Positions 32,600 through 42,023 of a DNA stretch of 64,000 bases are shown here, one piece after another (the first letter of the stretch is position 1; every line of letters begins with the position of its first letter). The notes below the pieces were generated by a model, which ran no database searches, had not been told where the DNA came from, and saw only the letters and a list, made by a program, of their open reading frames with translations. Position numbers and translations under genes: made by a program. The DNA is from Anaerococcus jeddahensis. Lineage in GTDB: Bacteria; Bacillota; Clostridia; Tissierellales; Peptoniphilaceae. The stretch spans positions 161,506 through 225,505 of the forward strand of contig NZ_CWHU01000004.1 of NCBI RefSeq assembly GCF_001182725.1. Reading direction: 5' to 3'.

Positions 32600-33133
32600 T
32601 TATATATCTTTATATTTGTTATTAATATAAGAATCTGTAGCATTCTCTCTAGGAATAATTTTTCCAGGATTACCTATAACTATAGAATGATCTGGAACAT
32701 CAAAATTCACAAATGAATTTGCAGAAATTAACACGTCATTACCTATGAAAATTTTGCCAACAATTGTTGAATTAATTCCAATCCATACTTCATCGCCAAT
32801 TATAGGAGCTCCTTTTTTTCTTCCCCTATTTTCTTGACCTATTGTAACCCCTTTATGAATATTACAATTTCTGCCAATAATGGCTTGAGGATTTATTGTG
32901 ATTGCAAAAGGATGCCCTATATATAATCCTTCTCCTATTTTAGATTCAGCAGACATTTCAATAAAGTTTTTATTTCTATCTAAGACAAATAAAACTTTAT
33001 ATATAAATTTCAATAAGTGATTTTTTGAATTTTGATATTTTCTAAACCATTTTTGGAATTTAGGAATTTTTTTGTAATCTCCACCATACCTACACAAATC
33101 CGAATATAATTTACTTTTAATATTTCTATCCAT
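32600..33133 (-). CDS. Hexapeptide-repeat O-acetyltransferase, CysE/serine acetyltransferase-like
   Basis: 177 residues. A left-handed beta-helix (about 70-160) has IGEGLYIGHPFAITINPQAIIG, the catalytic histidine in CNIHKGVTIGQ, and IVIGNPGKII near the end. It closely resembles CysE-type acetyltransferases found in polysaccharide loci, and probably O-acetylates a sugar of the locus A polymer using acetyl-CoA. Last gene of the locus A operon, five bases after the flippase stop; absent from locus B. Cysteine synthesis is less likely because the N-terminal serine-acetyltransferase domain is short and no cysK is near. Confidence 0.82.
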   Translation of the reverse strand: MDRNIKSKLYSDLCRYGGDYKKIPKFQKWFRKYQNSKNHLLKFIYKVLFVLDRNKNFIEMSAESKIGEGLYIGHPFAITINPQAIIGRNCNIHKGVTIGQENRGRKKGAPIIGDEVWIGINSTIVGKIFIGNDVLISANSFVNFDVPDHSIVIGNPGKIIPRENATDSYINNKYKDI

Positions 33134-33138
33134 TATTT

Positions 33139-34632
33139 TTACCTTTTAAATATTTTTTCTAAAATAAGCATAATATATCTTTTATAAAATATTGTGTTAA
33201 CTATTCCAACAAAAAACAAAGAAATTATGCTAACTTTTATTGAATATATTAGCCAAGAAACCCAAGTGATTTCATCTATACTTAATAATCTAGCGATAAT
33301 AGCAAAAAATAAAATTGTAATAAAATCAACTAATAGTTGTTTTATAAAGTATTTTATAGGCCAATGTATTAAATTTTTAGAATCATATATTTCCATCCAT
33401 ATAGTTTGATAAAACATTGCCAATAATGTTCCTATTGCAACTCCTGATAAACCAAAAATATTAACAAATAATATTGATATAACAATATTTATCGTAGCTG
33501 CAATTATATAATTCTTTTGAGTTTGTTTATAATGACCTCCTGCTAATATTAAAATATTGTATGGCAAGCGTAGACAATGACCCGCATTTGCTACTACTAT
33601 TAATATAGAAAATAATGGCTGAACATAATTTGTGTCATTTATCCCAGATGTATATATTTGTACAAATGGAATAATCAAAATTGATGTAACTCCGAATATA
33701 AAAGTTGTTCCTGTATGTATACTCCATTCAACCCATCCAAAAAAAAGTCTTAATTTATCAAATTCTCTTTTAGCAAGAAGTTCTCCCATTAGGGATTGAA
33801 TTCCATTTGTCATAGACATAAGAAGTTTCTTAACTCCCATAACAACCATATTATATACCGAATAAACTGAGACTATTTCAAGTCCCATAAATATTGTGAG
33901 TACAATATTATCAGTACCATCCAATACTACTGCTGACACATGTTGTGCTATTCCATTCCATTTTTGTTTTATTGGTTCCTTATCATATTTTACATCCCAA
34001 TTTATTTTATAATTCCTCTTTACATAAAACGAAAGAATCAAAGGTCTAGCTAAATAAATCAAAGATGTTGTTAATTTTACTATATGAATTGAAGCACCTA
34101 ATTTTATTAGGATAAAACACGCAATAGTATTAAGTATTAATGTTATTGTTTGGATATTATAAGAAAAATACCCTCTTTGATTGGCTGTTATTAATAGGCT
34201 ATTTACAACTCCAAAATAGTATTGAGCAAAAGAACTTATGCTTATTACTAAAATCATTGTAGCTGTATATAAAAATCCAAAATTAGCTTTAACTATTAAT
34301 GGATATACACATATCAAAATCAATACATAAAACAGAAGAATCATCGCTAATCTTGAGAAGAATTTTTGCCCTGAAGCTACAACCCTACTTATCTGATCAT
34401 AATCTTTATCTGCTAATGGTTTATATAAAGATGACTGTATTACAGCACCTACTCCAAGTTCTAAAAAAGATATAATAGCCAAAAATTGCATAATAGAATT
34501 TACTAAACCATTAACTTCTGATCCATAAGATTCTAGTATAAGTCTAGGTAATATAAAACCACAAATAATCGTCGTAACCTGGAATATAAGCGATGAGCTT
34601 GTATTTAATGCTAATAGTTTTTTTCTTCCCAT
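33139..34632 (-). CDS. Polysaccharide flippase, Wzx/MATE-like (locus A)
   Basis: 497 residues with about 13-14 hydrophobic segments across the length, typical of the MOP superfamily oligosaccharide transporters. It starts GRKKLLALNTSSSLIFQVTTIICGFILPRLIL; PYNILILAGGHYKQTQKNYI lies in the C-terminal half. It should flip the undecaprenyl-linked repeat unit to the outer face for Wzy-type polymerisation. The paralog at 53695-55185 has the same length and many shared stretches, so the two transporters share ancestry but serve different repeat units. Confidence 0.9.
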   Translation of the reverse strand: MGRKKLLALNTSSSLIFQVTTIICGFILPRLILESYGSEVNGLVNSIMQFLAIISFLELGVGAVIQSSLYKPLADKDYDQISRVVASGQKFFSRLAMILLFYVLILICVYPLIVKANFGFLYTATMILVISISSFAQYYFGVVNSLLITANQRGYFSYNIQTITLILNTIACFILIKLGASIHIVKLTTSLIYLARPLILSFYVKRNYKINWDVKYDKEPIKQKWNGIAQHVSAVVLDGTDNIVLTIFMGLEIVSVYSVYNMVVMGVKKLLMSMTNGIQSLMGELLAKREFDKLRLFFGWVEWSIHTGTTFIFGVTSILIIPFVQIYTSGINDTNYVQPLFSILIVVANAGHCLRLPYNILILAGGHYKQTQKNYIIAATINIVISILFVNIFGLSGVAIGTLLAMFYQTIWMEIYDSKNLIHWPIKYFIKQLLVDFITILFFAIIARLLSIDEITWVSWLIYSIKVSIISLFFVGIVNTIFYKRYIMLILEKIFKR

Positions 34633-34653
34633 AACAAATAATTCTCCTAAATA

Positions 34654-35610
34654 TTAACTTTTATTTGGATTTTCTAAATTTATATAACTTCCTAATTTAT
34701 AATCCCAATCGACTGGTTCTATTTCATCAAAACCACCACCATCAAAGAATGTTAATTCACCAAAATATATTTTTTCTCCACACAGATATAAATCTACTCT
34801 TATTTCTGCAAATCCCTCAGATAGAATTTCTGCTAATTTTACCATTTCTTCAAATTTATTAGGCTTCTTTGGTTTTTGCTTGGAGTTTGGATAACCATAT
34901 TTCATATTTTGCCATTCATAGTTTCTATCAAAGAAATCTCCTGTTGTAAGTCTATCTGTATTTCTTCCTCGAAATATGCCTAATAATTTTACTTGTCCAT
35001 CAAAACAATAGAATTTATAGTCATCCAGTCCTTCTGTGCTGTCATTAGCCATATATTTCTCACAAATTATTTTTCTAGGAACATTTTTGTAAGGCCATTC
35101 TCTCCCATTAAGATAATAATCTTGTTCTAGGCCTTTCTTTAATTCATTTTTCACTTTATTTATATCAAGTTTACTTTTATCTGTACATATACACATTCCA
35201 AGTCCCGAATTATGGTTGCATTTTAAAACAAATTTATTTGGTAATATGTCAAAATCAATATCACTTGGATCATCCCATACTCCTAATAAAGGAATTAGAT
35301 ACTCTTCTCCAATTTTTTTTGCTATATATTCTCTAACTTTATATTTATCTACTAATTTTGTATATAAAGGATTTCTGTCATATAGCTTCAACCATTGTAA
35401 TTTTTCATTAAATGTTTTAGGGTTTTCTAAATTTAATGGATATTTCATTGTAACTGCGAACATTTTTTCTATAAACTTTTTATCATCTAGGTTTTTATAT
35501 AGTCCAAGCTTCGAATTTACTCTCACTCTATATTCTTTATCTAATATATATTTATTTATCTTTTTCAAAATATTTTTTGGCATTTTATTGTAATTGTATT
35601 TTTTGTACAA
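34654..35610 (-). CDS. TupA-like ATP-grasp protein (locus A)
   Basis: 318 residues as given from a TTG; the ATG at 35581-35583 (MPKNILKK) gives a length equal to the locus B paralog and is a good alternative. Motifs are NPKTFNEKLQWLKLYDRNP, LYTKLVDKYKVREY, KFVLKCNHNSGLGM, and KFYCFDGQVKLLG followed by ELTFFDGGGFDEIEP, as in the TupA-like ATP-grasp family (teichuronopeptide biosynthesis and many capsule loci). It probably forms an amide or acyl bond on the polymer, possibly linking an amino acid to uronic acid, which would fit the UDP-glucuronate genes. The substrate is not known. Confidence 0.82.
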   Translation of the reverse strand: MYKKYNYNKMPKNILKKINKYILDKEYRVRVNSKLGLYKNLDDKKFIEKMFAVTMKYPLNLENPKTFNEKLQWLKLYDRNPLYTKLVDKYKVREYIAKKIGEEYLIPLLGVWDDPSDIDFDILPNKFVLKCNHNSGLGMCICTDKSKLDINKVKNELKKGLEQDYYLNGREWPYKNVPRKIICEKYMANDSTEGLDDYKFYCFDGQVKLLGIFRGRNTDRLTTGDFFDRNYEWQNMKYGYPNSKQKPKKPNKFEEMVKLAEILSEGFAEIRVDLYLCGEKIYFGELTFFDGGGFDEIEPVDWDYKLGSYINLENPNKS

Positions 35611-35618
35611 TTTCCTTT

Positions 35619-36698
35619 CTATTTATTAATAACATCTTTGAAATAATCTTCCCATTGTTCAAATATTTGATTAGGTTTAAATATTTCAGATTTTTCTTTC
35701 GCATTTCTACTAATTTTTTCTGACAATTTTTTGTTGTCTAATAATAGTAAAATCTTTTTTTCTAATTCCTCTTCGTCTTTGACATTAATTAGAAAACCAT
35801 CTTCTCCTGGACTTATTATAGCTTTAGGACCACCACAAGGACAATCAGTAGAAATAGACGGTACTCCTGCCGCCATAGCTTCTAAAAGCGTATTTGGCAT
35901 TCCTTCGTAGTCTGACGATAATACAAATATCTTCGCTTTTGATAATACTTCACTAACATTATTAGTTACTCCTTTTAGGATAACTCTATCTTCCAAGTCT
36001 TTTTCTTCTATTTGATTTTTCAAAAATTCTTTTAGGGTCCCTTCCCCATATATAAAAAGTTTTTCACTAGGATACTTCTCTACAACTTTTTTAAATGCAT
36101 TTATTAGCATTATATGATTTTTTTGTTTAGTCAATCTTCCAATCGATACTATATATTCAGGATCTTTTCTTTTAATGTTGAAAAATTCTTCATCTACTTG
36201 ATTGAATATAATTTTTGATCTCTCTTGTAATCTTTTTGGAAAATATTTTTTTGCATCTTCCGTTTGAAATACACAACCATCTGCTTTTGGTAATAAGTAT
36301 TTTGATATAATTTTTCCTATTATCCCTGGATATTCTTTACTTGGATCGTTTCTGATAGATATTATATTTTTAACATCCAGTTTTCTAGAAGCAATTAATG
36401 CCCTAACTACTGGTTCTCTCATAAATGAAACCATTAAATCTGGTTTCACATCTTCAATTATTTTTCTTAATTGCCTTATAATATTTATATTCTTAAAAAT
36501 TCTATTCATTGAAGACTTATTGCGATTTCCTAAGATTATCTTCTTTACATTTGAATTTGTTTTATATTCTTCTTCAACTATATAAGATGTAGCTAGTAAT
36601 ACTTCATAATTTTTATTCGCAAATTGATTTGCTAAATTTGTAACTACTCTTTCGGCCCCTCCTTTTCCTAGTGTATTTATATAAAATAAAATTTTCAT
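35619..36698 (-). CDS. Glycosyltransferase family 4 (locus A, third)
   Basis: 359 residues, GT-B fold. The N-terminus MKILFYINTLGKGGAERVVTNLA carries the glycine loop and AERV typical of GT4. The C-terminal donor site has IVSIGRLTKQKNH and SDYEGMPNTLLEAMAAGVPSI with the EX7E pair. It adds one sugar to the lipid-linked repeat unit on the cytoplasmic side. It lies eight bases before the TupA-like gene and 25 after the polymerase gene. Donor and linkage cannot be predicted. Confidence 0.88.
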   Translation of the reverse strand: MKILFYINTLGKGGAERVVTNLANQFANKNYEVLLATSYIVEEEYKTNSNVKKIILGNRNKSSMNRIFKNINIIRQLRKIIEDVKPDLMVSFMREPVVRALIASRKLDVKNIISIRNDPSKEYPGIIGKIISKYLLPKADGCVFQTEDAKKYFPKRLQERSKIIFNQVDEEFFNIKRKDPEYIVSIGRLTKQKNHIMLINAFKKVVEKYPSEKLFIYGEGTLKEFLKNQIEEKDLEDRVILKGVTNNVSEVLSKAKIFVLSSDYEGMPNTLLEAMAAGVPSISTDCPCGGPKAIISPGEDGFLINVKDEEELEKKILLLLDNKKLSEKISRNAKEKSEIFKPNQIFEQWEDYFKDVINK

Positions 36699-36723
36699 AA
36701 TATTCTCCTAAAAAATAAAAAAT

Positions 36724-37806
36724 TTACATAAAGAAAAAAACGTATGGCACTATTTGACAACCATCTTTAATTAACCCATAGATATATAAAATAGAAAATA
36801 TTATAGAAAATACAAATGCATAAAATCTACTATACTTAGACCTATAGATTATGTTAGGAACTGACATTGTATATATCAGTTCAAAATATCTTGTTACTCT
36901 GGCAAACAACGAAAAACTTAAGGCTCCGATTTGAAGATATATTGAGCCGAATGAACCTTCGTAATCTTTAATTTCATCTCTTACATTTTTTTGATCTATT
37001 ATTATACTTAATATAAAAGATACAGTTATATAAAAAAGTAATAAATTATAACCATTACCTGATACAGATGTATTAGAATAATCATTTGAATAAAATTTAT
37101 ACAAATGAGGTATAACATACATGGAACCTAAAATAGCTATTAAAATTAATATATTTTTTTTGATCAACATTATTTTTTTATAATTAGTATCTGTAATAAC
37201 ATAAGACAAAATGAAAAAAATAGCTGTCTTATGAAATGAAATAGCAAGGAATATTAATAAAAAATAAAACAGTTTCTTATTTCTTTTCAGAAAATCAAAT
37301 CCCAAGAAACAAATTGAGCATGCAATAGATTGTCTAAGAATGCACAAATTAGTCCCCAAAAATCCTAATCCAATATAAACCAAAAAACTTAAGGCTGGAT
37401 AGCTTGATTTTTTATATATAATATAAGAAAAAATACAAAAACTTATACAAAACACTATATTTTCAAATATTCTAAAATTACTTGTAAACAACCTAACAAA
37501 TTTATTTAACAAAACATATCCTATATCATATTTAAAATTTAATAGAAAAAACGTAATATCTTTACTAGGATAAAATTTTAAAAAATAATTCCTATAATTA
37601 GCTACATCTACACCTAAATATTCGCTCCTCATAAGTCCTATAATAAGTATAGAAATAAAGCATAAGAAAAAACTCAATTTTCTTGTATTAATCTTTACTC
37701 TAGATATTATTAAATATGAAAATGAAACCTCTAAAAAAATATTTAATAAAATGAATGCTAATAAAATTATATAAATTTTCAAAAAAAACTCCTTTTTAAA
37801 AATCAT
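36724..37806 (-). CDS. EpsG/Wzy-like polysaccharide polymerase (locus A)
   Basis: 360 residues, about ten membrane segments, with LMRSEYLGVDVANYRNYF and FHKTAIFFILSYVI typical of the EpsG family that fills the Wzy position. It should polymerise flipped repeat units outside the membrane. The first eight codons contain GGAG followed by a TTG at 37780-37782, so translation may begin there (LKIYIILL) and not at the ATG at 37806. The 86-base gap to the upstream glycosyltransferase is the longest inside the operon. Confidence 0.82.
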   Translation of the reverse strand: MIFKKEFFLKIYIILLAFILLNIFLEVSFSYLIISRVKINTRKLSFFLCFISILIIGLMRSEYLGVDVANYRNYFLKFYPSKDITFFLLNFKYDIGYVLLNKFVRLFTSNFRIFENIVFCISFCIFSYIIYKKSSYPALSFLVYIGLGFLGTNLCILRQSIACSICFLGFDFLKRNKKLFYFLLIFLAISFHKTAIFFILSYVITDTNYKKIMLIKKNILILIAILGSMYVIPHLYKFYSNDYSNTSVSGNGYNLLLFYITVSFILSIIIDQKNVRDEIKDYEGSFGSIYLQIGALSFSLFARVTRYFELIYTMSVPNIIYRSKYSRFYAFVFSIIFSILYIYGLIKDGCQIVPYVFFFM

Positions 37807-37892
37807 TTTGTTGTTTTCTGTAATGGTTATAAAAATTTTATTAGTTAAATATTTGAATTTACAATTTAATAGATTGCTGTCCTAAAAATTTA

Positions 37893-38993
37893 TTAGCATA
37901 TCAAACTTTTATAAAATTTTAATAGCCATTTAGATGTTTCTCTTATATCAAATCCTTCTGACTTTATTACCTCAGATGCCCCTTTGAATCTGGATAAATT
38001 TGTATTTAAAACGGTTTTTATCCATATGTCTTCTCCTTTATTTATAGGCAAGTATTTTAGAGTAGGCAATAGTTTCACCTCATTTGTTACAGTTTCTGAT
38101 ACTATACAAGGAAGTCCTGATGACTCCGCTTCAACAACTGCAACTGGTAATCCTTCCCAAATAGATGGAAATAAAAAAATATCTATAGCTTGTAATATAC
38201 AGTTTATATCATCTCTAGAGCCCAACATATAGACTTTTCCCTCTAAATTCAACTCATTAATTTTTTTATTTATTTCATCTTCTAAGTCGCCATCTCCAAC
38301 AATTAATAAAACTGATTTTTCATTTCTTTCCAAAACACCTTTAAAAACTCTCAATAAAAATTTATGATTTTTTGGACCAGATAGTCTTCCCACATGACCT
38401 AATACTATATTATTTTTTATACCTAGATAGTCTCTGTATTTATTTCTGATGTTTTCATTATATTTATAATTTTCAACATTTATAGAGTTTTTCACCAAAA
38501 AATAATTATCCCCTTTAATTTTTTTTGATCCGTATAACCATCTTCCAGCTTCTTCAGAACAAGCAAATAAATAATCAGCCTGATTTGCTAAGGGTTTTTG
38601 TAATATATATTTTATAATAGACATAAACCCCTTACCATTTGAAGTGCTGTGGCTATGTATAATTGTTTTTAAACCATATTTACTAGCAATTGGAAAAAAT
38701 AGGCTTGCATAACTTCTTATATGTGAATGTATAATCTTGTATTCTGGATGGTTTTCAAAAAAATTTTTCCAAACTTTTCTATAATTCATAATATTGTATC
38801 CTTTAAATTTAGGAAATACATATATTTTACCACCCATTTCTTCTATTTCTTTTCTATAATCGTTTTGTGAATTACTATGAATAATAAAATCAAATTGGAC
38901 TTTATTCCTATCCATTGATCTGTAGAAATTCATTACCATGGTTTCTGCACCACCTCTATTTAATCCACCTAATACATGTAATACTCTAATCAT
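37893..38993 (-). CDS. Glycosyltransferase family 4 (locus A, second)
   Basis: 366 residues, GT-B fold. MIRVLHVLGGLNRGGAETMVMNFYR starts the acceptor domain, IIHSHIRSYASLF follows, and LGHVGRLSGPKNH with FPSIWEGLPVAVVEAESSGLP forms the donor site. It is similar in pattern to capsular GT4 enzymes such as EpsF. Strong AAGGAG ribosome site. Cytoplasmic, membrane-associated; the sugar is unknown. Confidence 0.88.
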   Translation of the reverse strand: MIRVLHVLGGLNRGGAETMVMNFYRSMDRNKVQFDFIIHSNSQNDYRKEIEEMGGKIYVFPKFKGYNIMNYRKVWKNFFENHPEYKIIHSHIRSYASLFFPIASKYGLKTIIHSHSTSNGKGFMSIIKYILQKPLANQADYLFACSEEAGRWLYGSKKIKGDNYFLVKNSINVENYKYNENIRNKYRDYLGIKNNIVLGHVGRLSGPKNHKFLLRVFKGVLERNEKSVLLIVGDGDLEDEINKKINELNLEGKVYMLGSRDDINCILQAIDIFLFPSIWEGLPVAVVEAESSGLPCIVSETVTNEVKLLPTLKYLPINKGEDIWIKTVLNTNLSRFKGASEVIKSEGFDIRETSKWLLKFYKSLIC

Positions 38994-39006
38994 TATTCTC
39001 CTTGAG

Positions 39007-40116
39007 TTATTTCAGTTTATTTATTATTTTTTCGTTAACTTTGTATACATTAAATTTTTCCTCAGCAAATTTTCTAGATTCTAATGCCATAATTTCTATT
39101 TCCTTTTTGTGTTCAATCATCCAAATCATCTTATCAGCTAATGCTCTTATATCTTTTTTTTCAACTACAAAACCATTTATTCCATTTTTGACAGTTTCTT
39201 TACAGCCTGGAGTATTAAAAGTTATAATTGGTCTACCAGTTGCCAAAGCTTGTAGCGCTGATCTTGGAATACCTTCTGGGTAATATGAAGGATATATAAA
39301 AAATCTAGAATTTGCCATGTATTTTTGTACATTTCTTGTTTCACCATGATATACTACAATATTGTCTTTTTCTGCTTTTTTTAAAAATTTATTTAGATTT
39401 GACTCTTCTACCGTATTGTCTAACGGACCAACAACATTAAAAACAGCCGATGGATACTTTTTTTTGACAATTTCTGCAGCTTGAATATATTCTTTAAGTC
39501 CTTTAGATTCTGTTATTCTTGATAAAAACAAAAATGAATTTTCGTTTACAAAATCCATTTGTGGAAATTTTTCTAAATTAACACCAGATCCACCAGTCAA
39601 AAAGATTTTTGATGTGTTTTTAACTAAGCCTTTATCTATAAATTCTTTTCTATCATCATTATTCTGAAAGCATATATAGTCAGCTAAACTATATGCTAAT
39701 TTAAGCATCGGAAATGATATTGCTCTAACTAAGGTCCATTTTAAACCTTCTAGTATAAAAAGATTACCCTTGCCATTAACAACACATATTATTTTTTTTA
39801 CTCTAGCTATTTTCGCTGCTAAAATCATTGATATATGATTTTTAACTCCATATATAATAACCGAATCTATATGTTCATTCTTTAATTTATTCTTTATGTT
39901 TAATAATGACTTAAGCTCTACAAAAGGGTTGATGTTATTCCTATTTGCATCTATAAATAATAATTTAGTATTAATTTTTTCATAACAAGCATTTATCTTC
40001 CCATCATTAATTAGGCCTAAATATACTTCGTAGCCTTCTTCATTTAACATATCTACCAATTCTGTTCTATCAAATCCTTTAGAACTAAATCCATTACACA
40101 TTATAGCAATTTTCAT
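39007..40116 (-). CDS. Glycosyltransferase family 4, PglA-like (locus A, first)
   Basis: 369 residues. The N-terminus is MKIAIMCNGFSSKGF. KIICVVNGKGNLF, FLSRITESKGLKEYIQAAEIVKKKYP and YPSYYPEGIPRSALQALATGRPIITFNTPGCKETV match the PglA/CapM-type GT4 that adds the second sugar onto an undecaprenyl-diphosphate-linked first sugar. Its place right after the initiating transferase and ATP-grasp genes supports that order of action. Confidence 0.87.
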   Translation of the reverse strand: MKIAIMCNGFSSKGFDRTELVDMLNEEGYEVYLGLINDGKINACYEKINTKLLFIDANRNNINPFVELKSLLNIKNKLKNEHIDSVIIYGVKNHISMILAAKIARVKKIICVVNGKGNLFILEGLKWTLVRAISFPMLKLAYSLADYICFQNNDDRKEFIDKGLVKNTSKIFLTGGSGVNLEKFPQMDFVNENSFLFLSRITESKGLKEYIQAAEIVKKKYPSAVFNVVGPLDNTVEESNLNKFLKKAEKDNIVVYHGETRNVQKYMANSRFFIYPSYYPEGIPRSALQALATGRPIITFNTPGCKETVKNGINGFVVEKKDIRALADKMIWMIEHKKEIEIMALESRKFAEEKFNVYKVNEKIINKLK

Positions 40117-40147
40117 TAATGAAACTCCATCTATATAAGTTTAGATA

Positions 40148-41347
40148 CTAAAAAAATTCTATTTTTATAAGACTTAAAGCCTTTTGAATTATTGAAATAG
40201 TATCTTTAATATTGTCTGCTTGCCCTATCACAAATCCTACCCTATCCGAACTGCTTTTTATTCCATTTAATGTTTCCCCTTCTCGATGAATAATTGATAC
40301 TTGTCTTATTCCTGGAATTTTTTCAGCTTCTTTTATACCTTCTATAGTCTTTATTTTACCGTAGCTTTGACTTAAATATCTTATTGCAGATGATTTATTA
40401 TATTTTATTTTTATATCTGGTTTTTCTCCCAAAGATATTCTTATACAGTTTTCAACCATATCAACACCTGTAGATAATGGTGTCAGATGTGTAGTTATAT
40501 TGTCTCCTCCAAGTCTTGCACCTATTTCTACAATTTTAGGGCCACTATTTGTAATTTTAATCTCAGTATGAGATGGTCCATCTTTTATACCTATAGCTTT
40601 ATTCGCTGCTATCGCAACTTCTTTGATTTTATACTTTATATCATCAGGCAATTGGCTTGGTTGAGAATGCCCCATTTCAACAAAATAAGGTGCTCCAGTT
40701 GTAATTTTATCAGTAATTTGAATTATATAACATCTTCCATCTACACTTATTGTTTCTACACTAACTTCTGGACCCTCCATAAATTCTTCAACCATTACAG
40801 TTTTATTCCTAGAATTACTTTTACTATACTCATAAGATTTTTTTATTGTATCTTCATCAAAATCAGGTAATAAAACTATTCCTCTGCTTCCAGAATTATC
40901 AGAAGGCTTTAAAATGCATCTATAACCTTCCTCTTTTATTTTTTTTACAGCTCTTAAGCATTCTTCTAAGTTATTGACTTTAAAAAATAAAGGAACAGGT
41001 ACACCTGATTTTTTTAAGGCTTCTCTCATTTTTGATTTGTTTGTAGCTTTTATAGCTGTATCTAAATCAACACCGACTAAACCTAATTCTTCAGAAACTT
41101 TTGCAACAGTCATTATCGGCATATCGCTAGCTATTGTTATTATTGCATCAATATTATGTTTTTTTGCAGCGCTCAAGACAGAATCAATGTCTATTGTACT
41201 AATGATTTCTTTTTTGACATTTGGAATTTCAAATCCTAATGCTTTTGGATTCATATCTACTACAATAACCTCTAGTCCCATATCAATAGCTTTTTGAATA
41301 GCTGGAACTTGTAAAATACTTGCTCCTAATATCATTATTTTTTTCAT
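40148..41347 (-). CDS. ATP-grasp ligase, carbamoyl-phosphate-synthase-like (locus A)
   Basis: 399 residues. The N-terminal pre-ATP-grasp Rossmann part has MKKIMILGASILQVPAI and VIVVDMNP. The ATP-grasp core (about 110-305) has CILKPSDNSGSRGI, VEEFMEGPEVSVETIS and VEIGARLGGDNI. The C-terminal part is about 90 residues. Such proteins form peptide-like bonds from an acyl phosphate. Next to an aminotransferase and a sugar dehydratase it may attach an amino acid to the amino sugar made by this locus. There is no acetyltransferase of PglD type in locus A, so this enzyme may take its place. Absent from locus B. Confidence 0.82.
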   Translation of the reverse strand: MKKIMILGASILQVPAIQKAIDMGLEVIVVDMNPKALGFEIPNVKKEIISTIDIDSVLSAAKKHNIDAIITIASDMPIMTVAKVSEELGLVGVDLDTAIKATNKSKMREALKKSGVPVPLFFKVNNLEECLRAVKKIKEEGYRCILKPSDNSGSRGIVLLPDFDEDTIKKSYEYSKSNSRNKTVMVEEFMEGPEVSVETISVDGRCYIIQITDKITTGAPYFVEMGHSQPSQLPDDIKYKIKEVAIAANKAIGIKDGPSHTEIKITNSGPKIVEIGARLGGDNITTHLTPLSTGVDMVENCIRISLGEKPDIKIKYNKSSAIRYLSQSYGKIKTIEGIKEAEKIPGIRQVSIIHREGETLNGIKSSSDRVGFVIGQADNIKDTISIIQKALSLIKIEFF

Positions 41348-41369
41348 TTTATATAATTACCCCAATGAT

Positions 41370-42023
41370 TTATTCATTTTCAACAAAAGCATTTCCTCTT
41401 TCAGAGGTATTTCTGTTTACGTTCTTTCGTCTAATTATTGTATTTAAAGTCATAAATATTATCTTCAAATCGAAAACTAATGATAAATTATTAACATAAT
41501 AGACATCATTTTTTAATTTTTCCTTTGTTAAAACAGAGTTCCTATTAATAGCTTGATTGTACCCTGTAATCCCTGGACGTACTGTAAGAATAATCTTTTC
41601 TTCATCTGTATACTTATCTAAATATATAGGAGTGTCTGGTCTCGGTCCAATAAAACTCATATCTCCTTTTAGAACATTTATGATTTGTGGAAGCTCATCT
41701 ATACTTGTTTTTCTTGCAAATTTACCAAATCTTGTAACTCTAGGATCATTGTCTCCATTAAATGTTGAGCCATCTTCTAATCTTATGTCTGGTGCATTCT
41801 CCTTCATAGAACGCAATTTATACATTTTAAAAGGTATTCCAAAGAGTCCCGTTCTATCCGCTTTGTAAAATATAGCCCCACCATCTTCAATCTTTATAAA
41901 TATATATGATATTATAATAATAAAGATAACAGGTATAATTAATATTAAAGAAAGAATTATATCAAATGTTCTTTTTATAAATCTAAATACTAAGTTACCT
42001 GATCGTTTCATTTTATTCGACAT
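41370..42023 (-). CDS. Initiating sugar-phosphate transferase, PglC-like (locus A)
   Basis: 217 residues from the ATG at 42021-42023; a TTG two codons earlier is less likely. It has a single N-terminal re-entrant helix (about 20-45) after RFIKRTFDIILS, then KMYKLRSMKENA, the DE pair in TSIDELPQIINVLKGDMSFIGPRPDTP, and VRPGITGYNQ. This is the small monotopic phosphoglycosyl transferase type that moves sugar-1-phosphate to undecaprenyl phosphate and starts the repeat unit. Its front overlaps the epimerase stop by eleven bases. The first sugar is probably the amino sugar made by the three genes upstream. Confidence 0.9.
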   Translation of the reverse strand: MSNKMKRSGNLVFRFIKRTFDIILSLILIIPVIFIIIISYIFIKIEDGGAIFYKADRTGLFGIPFKMYKLRSMKENAPDIRLEDGSTFNGDNDPRVTRFGKFARKTSIDELPQIINVLKGDMSFIGPRPDTPIYLDKYTDEEKIILTVRPGITGYNQAINRNSVLTKEKLKNDVYYVNNLSLVFDLKIIFMTLNTIIRRKNVNRNTSERGNAFVENE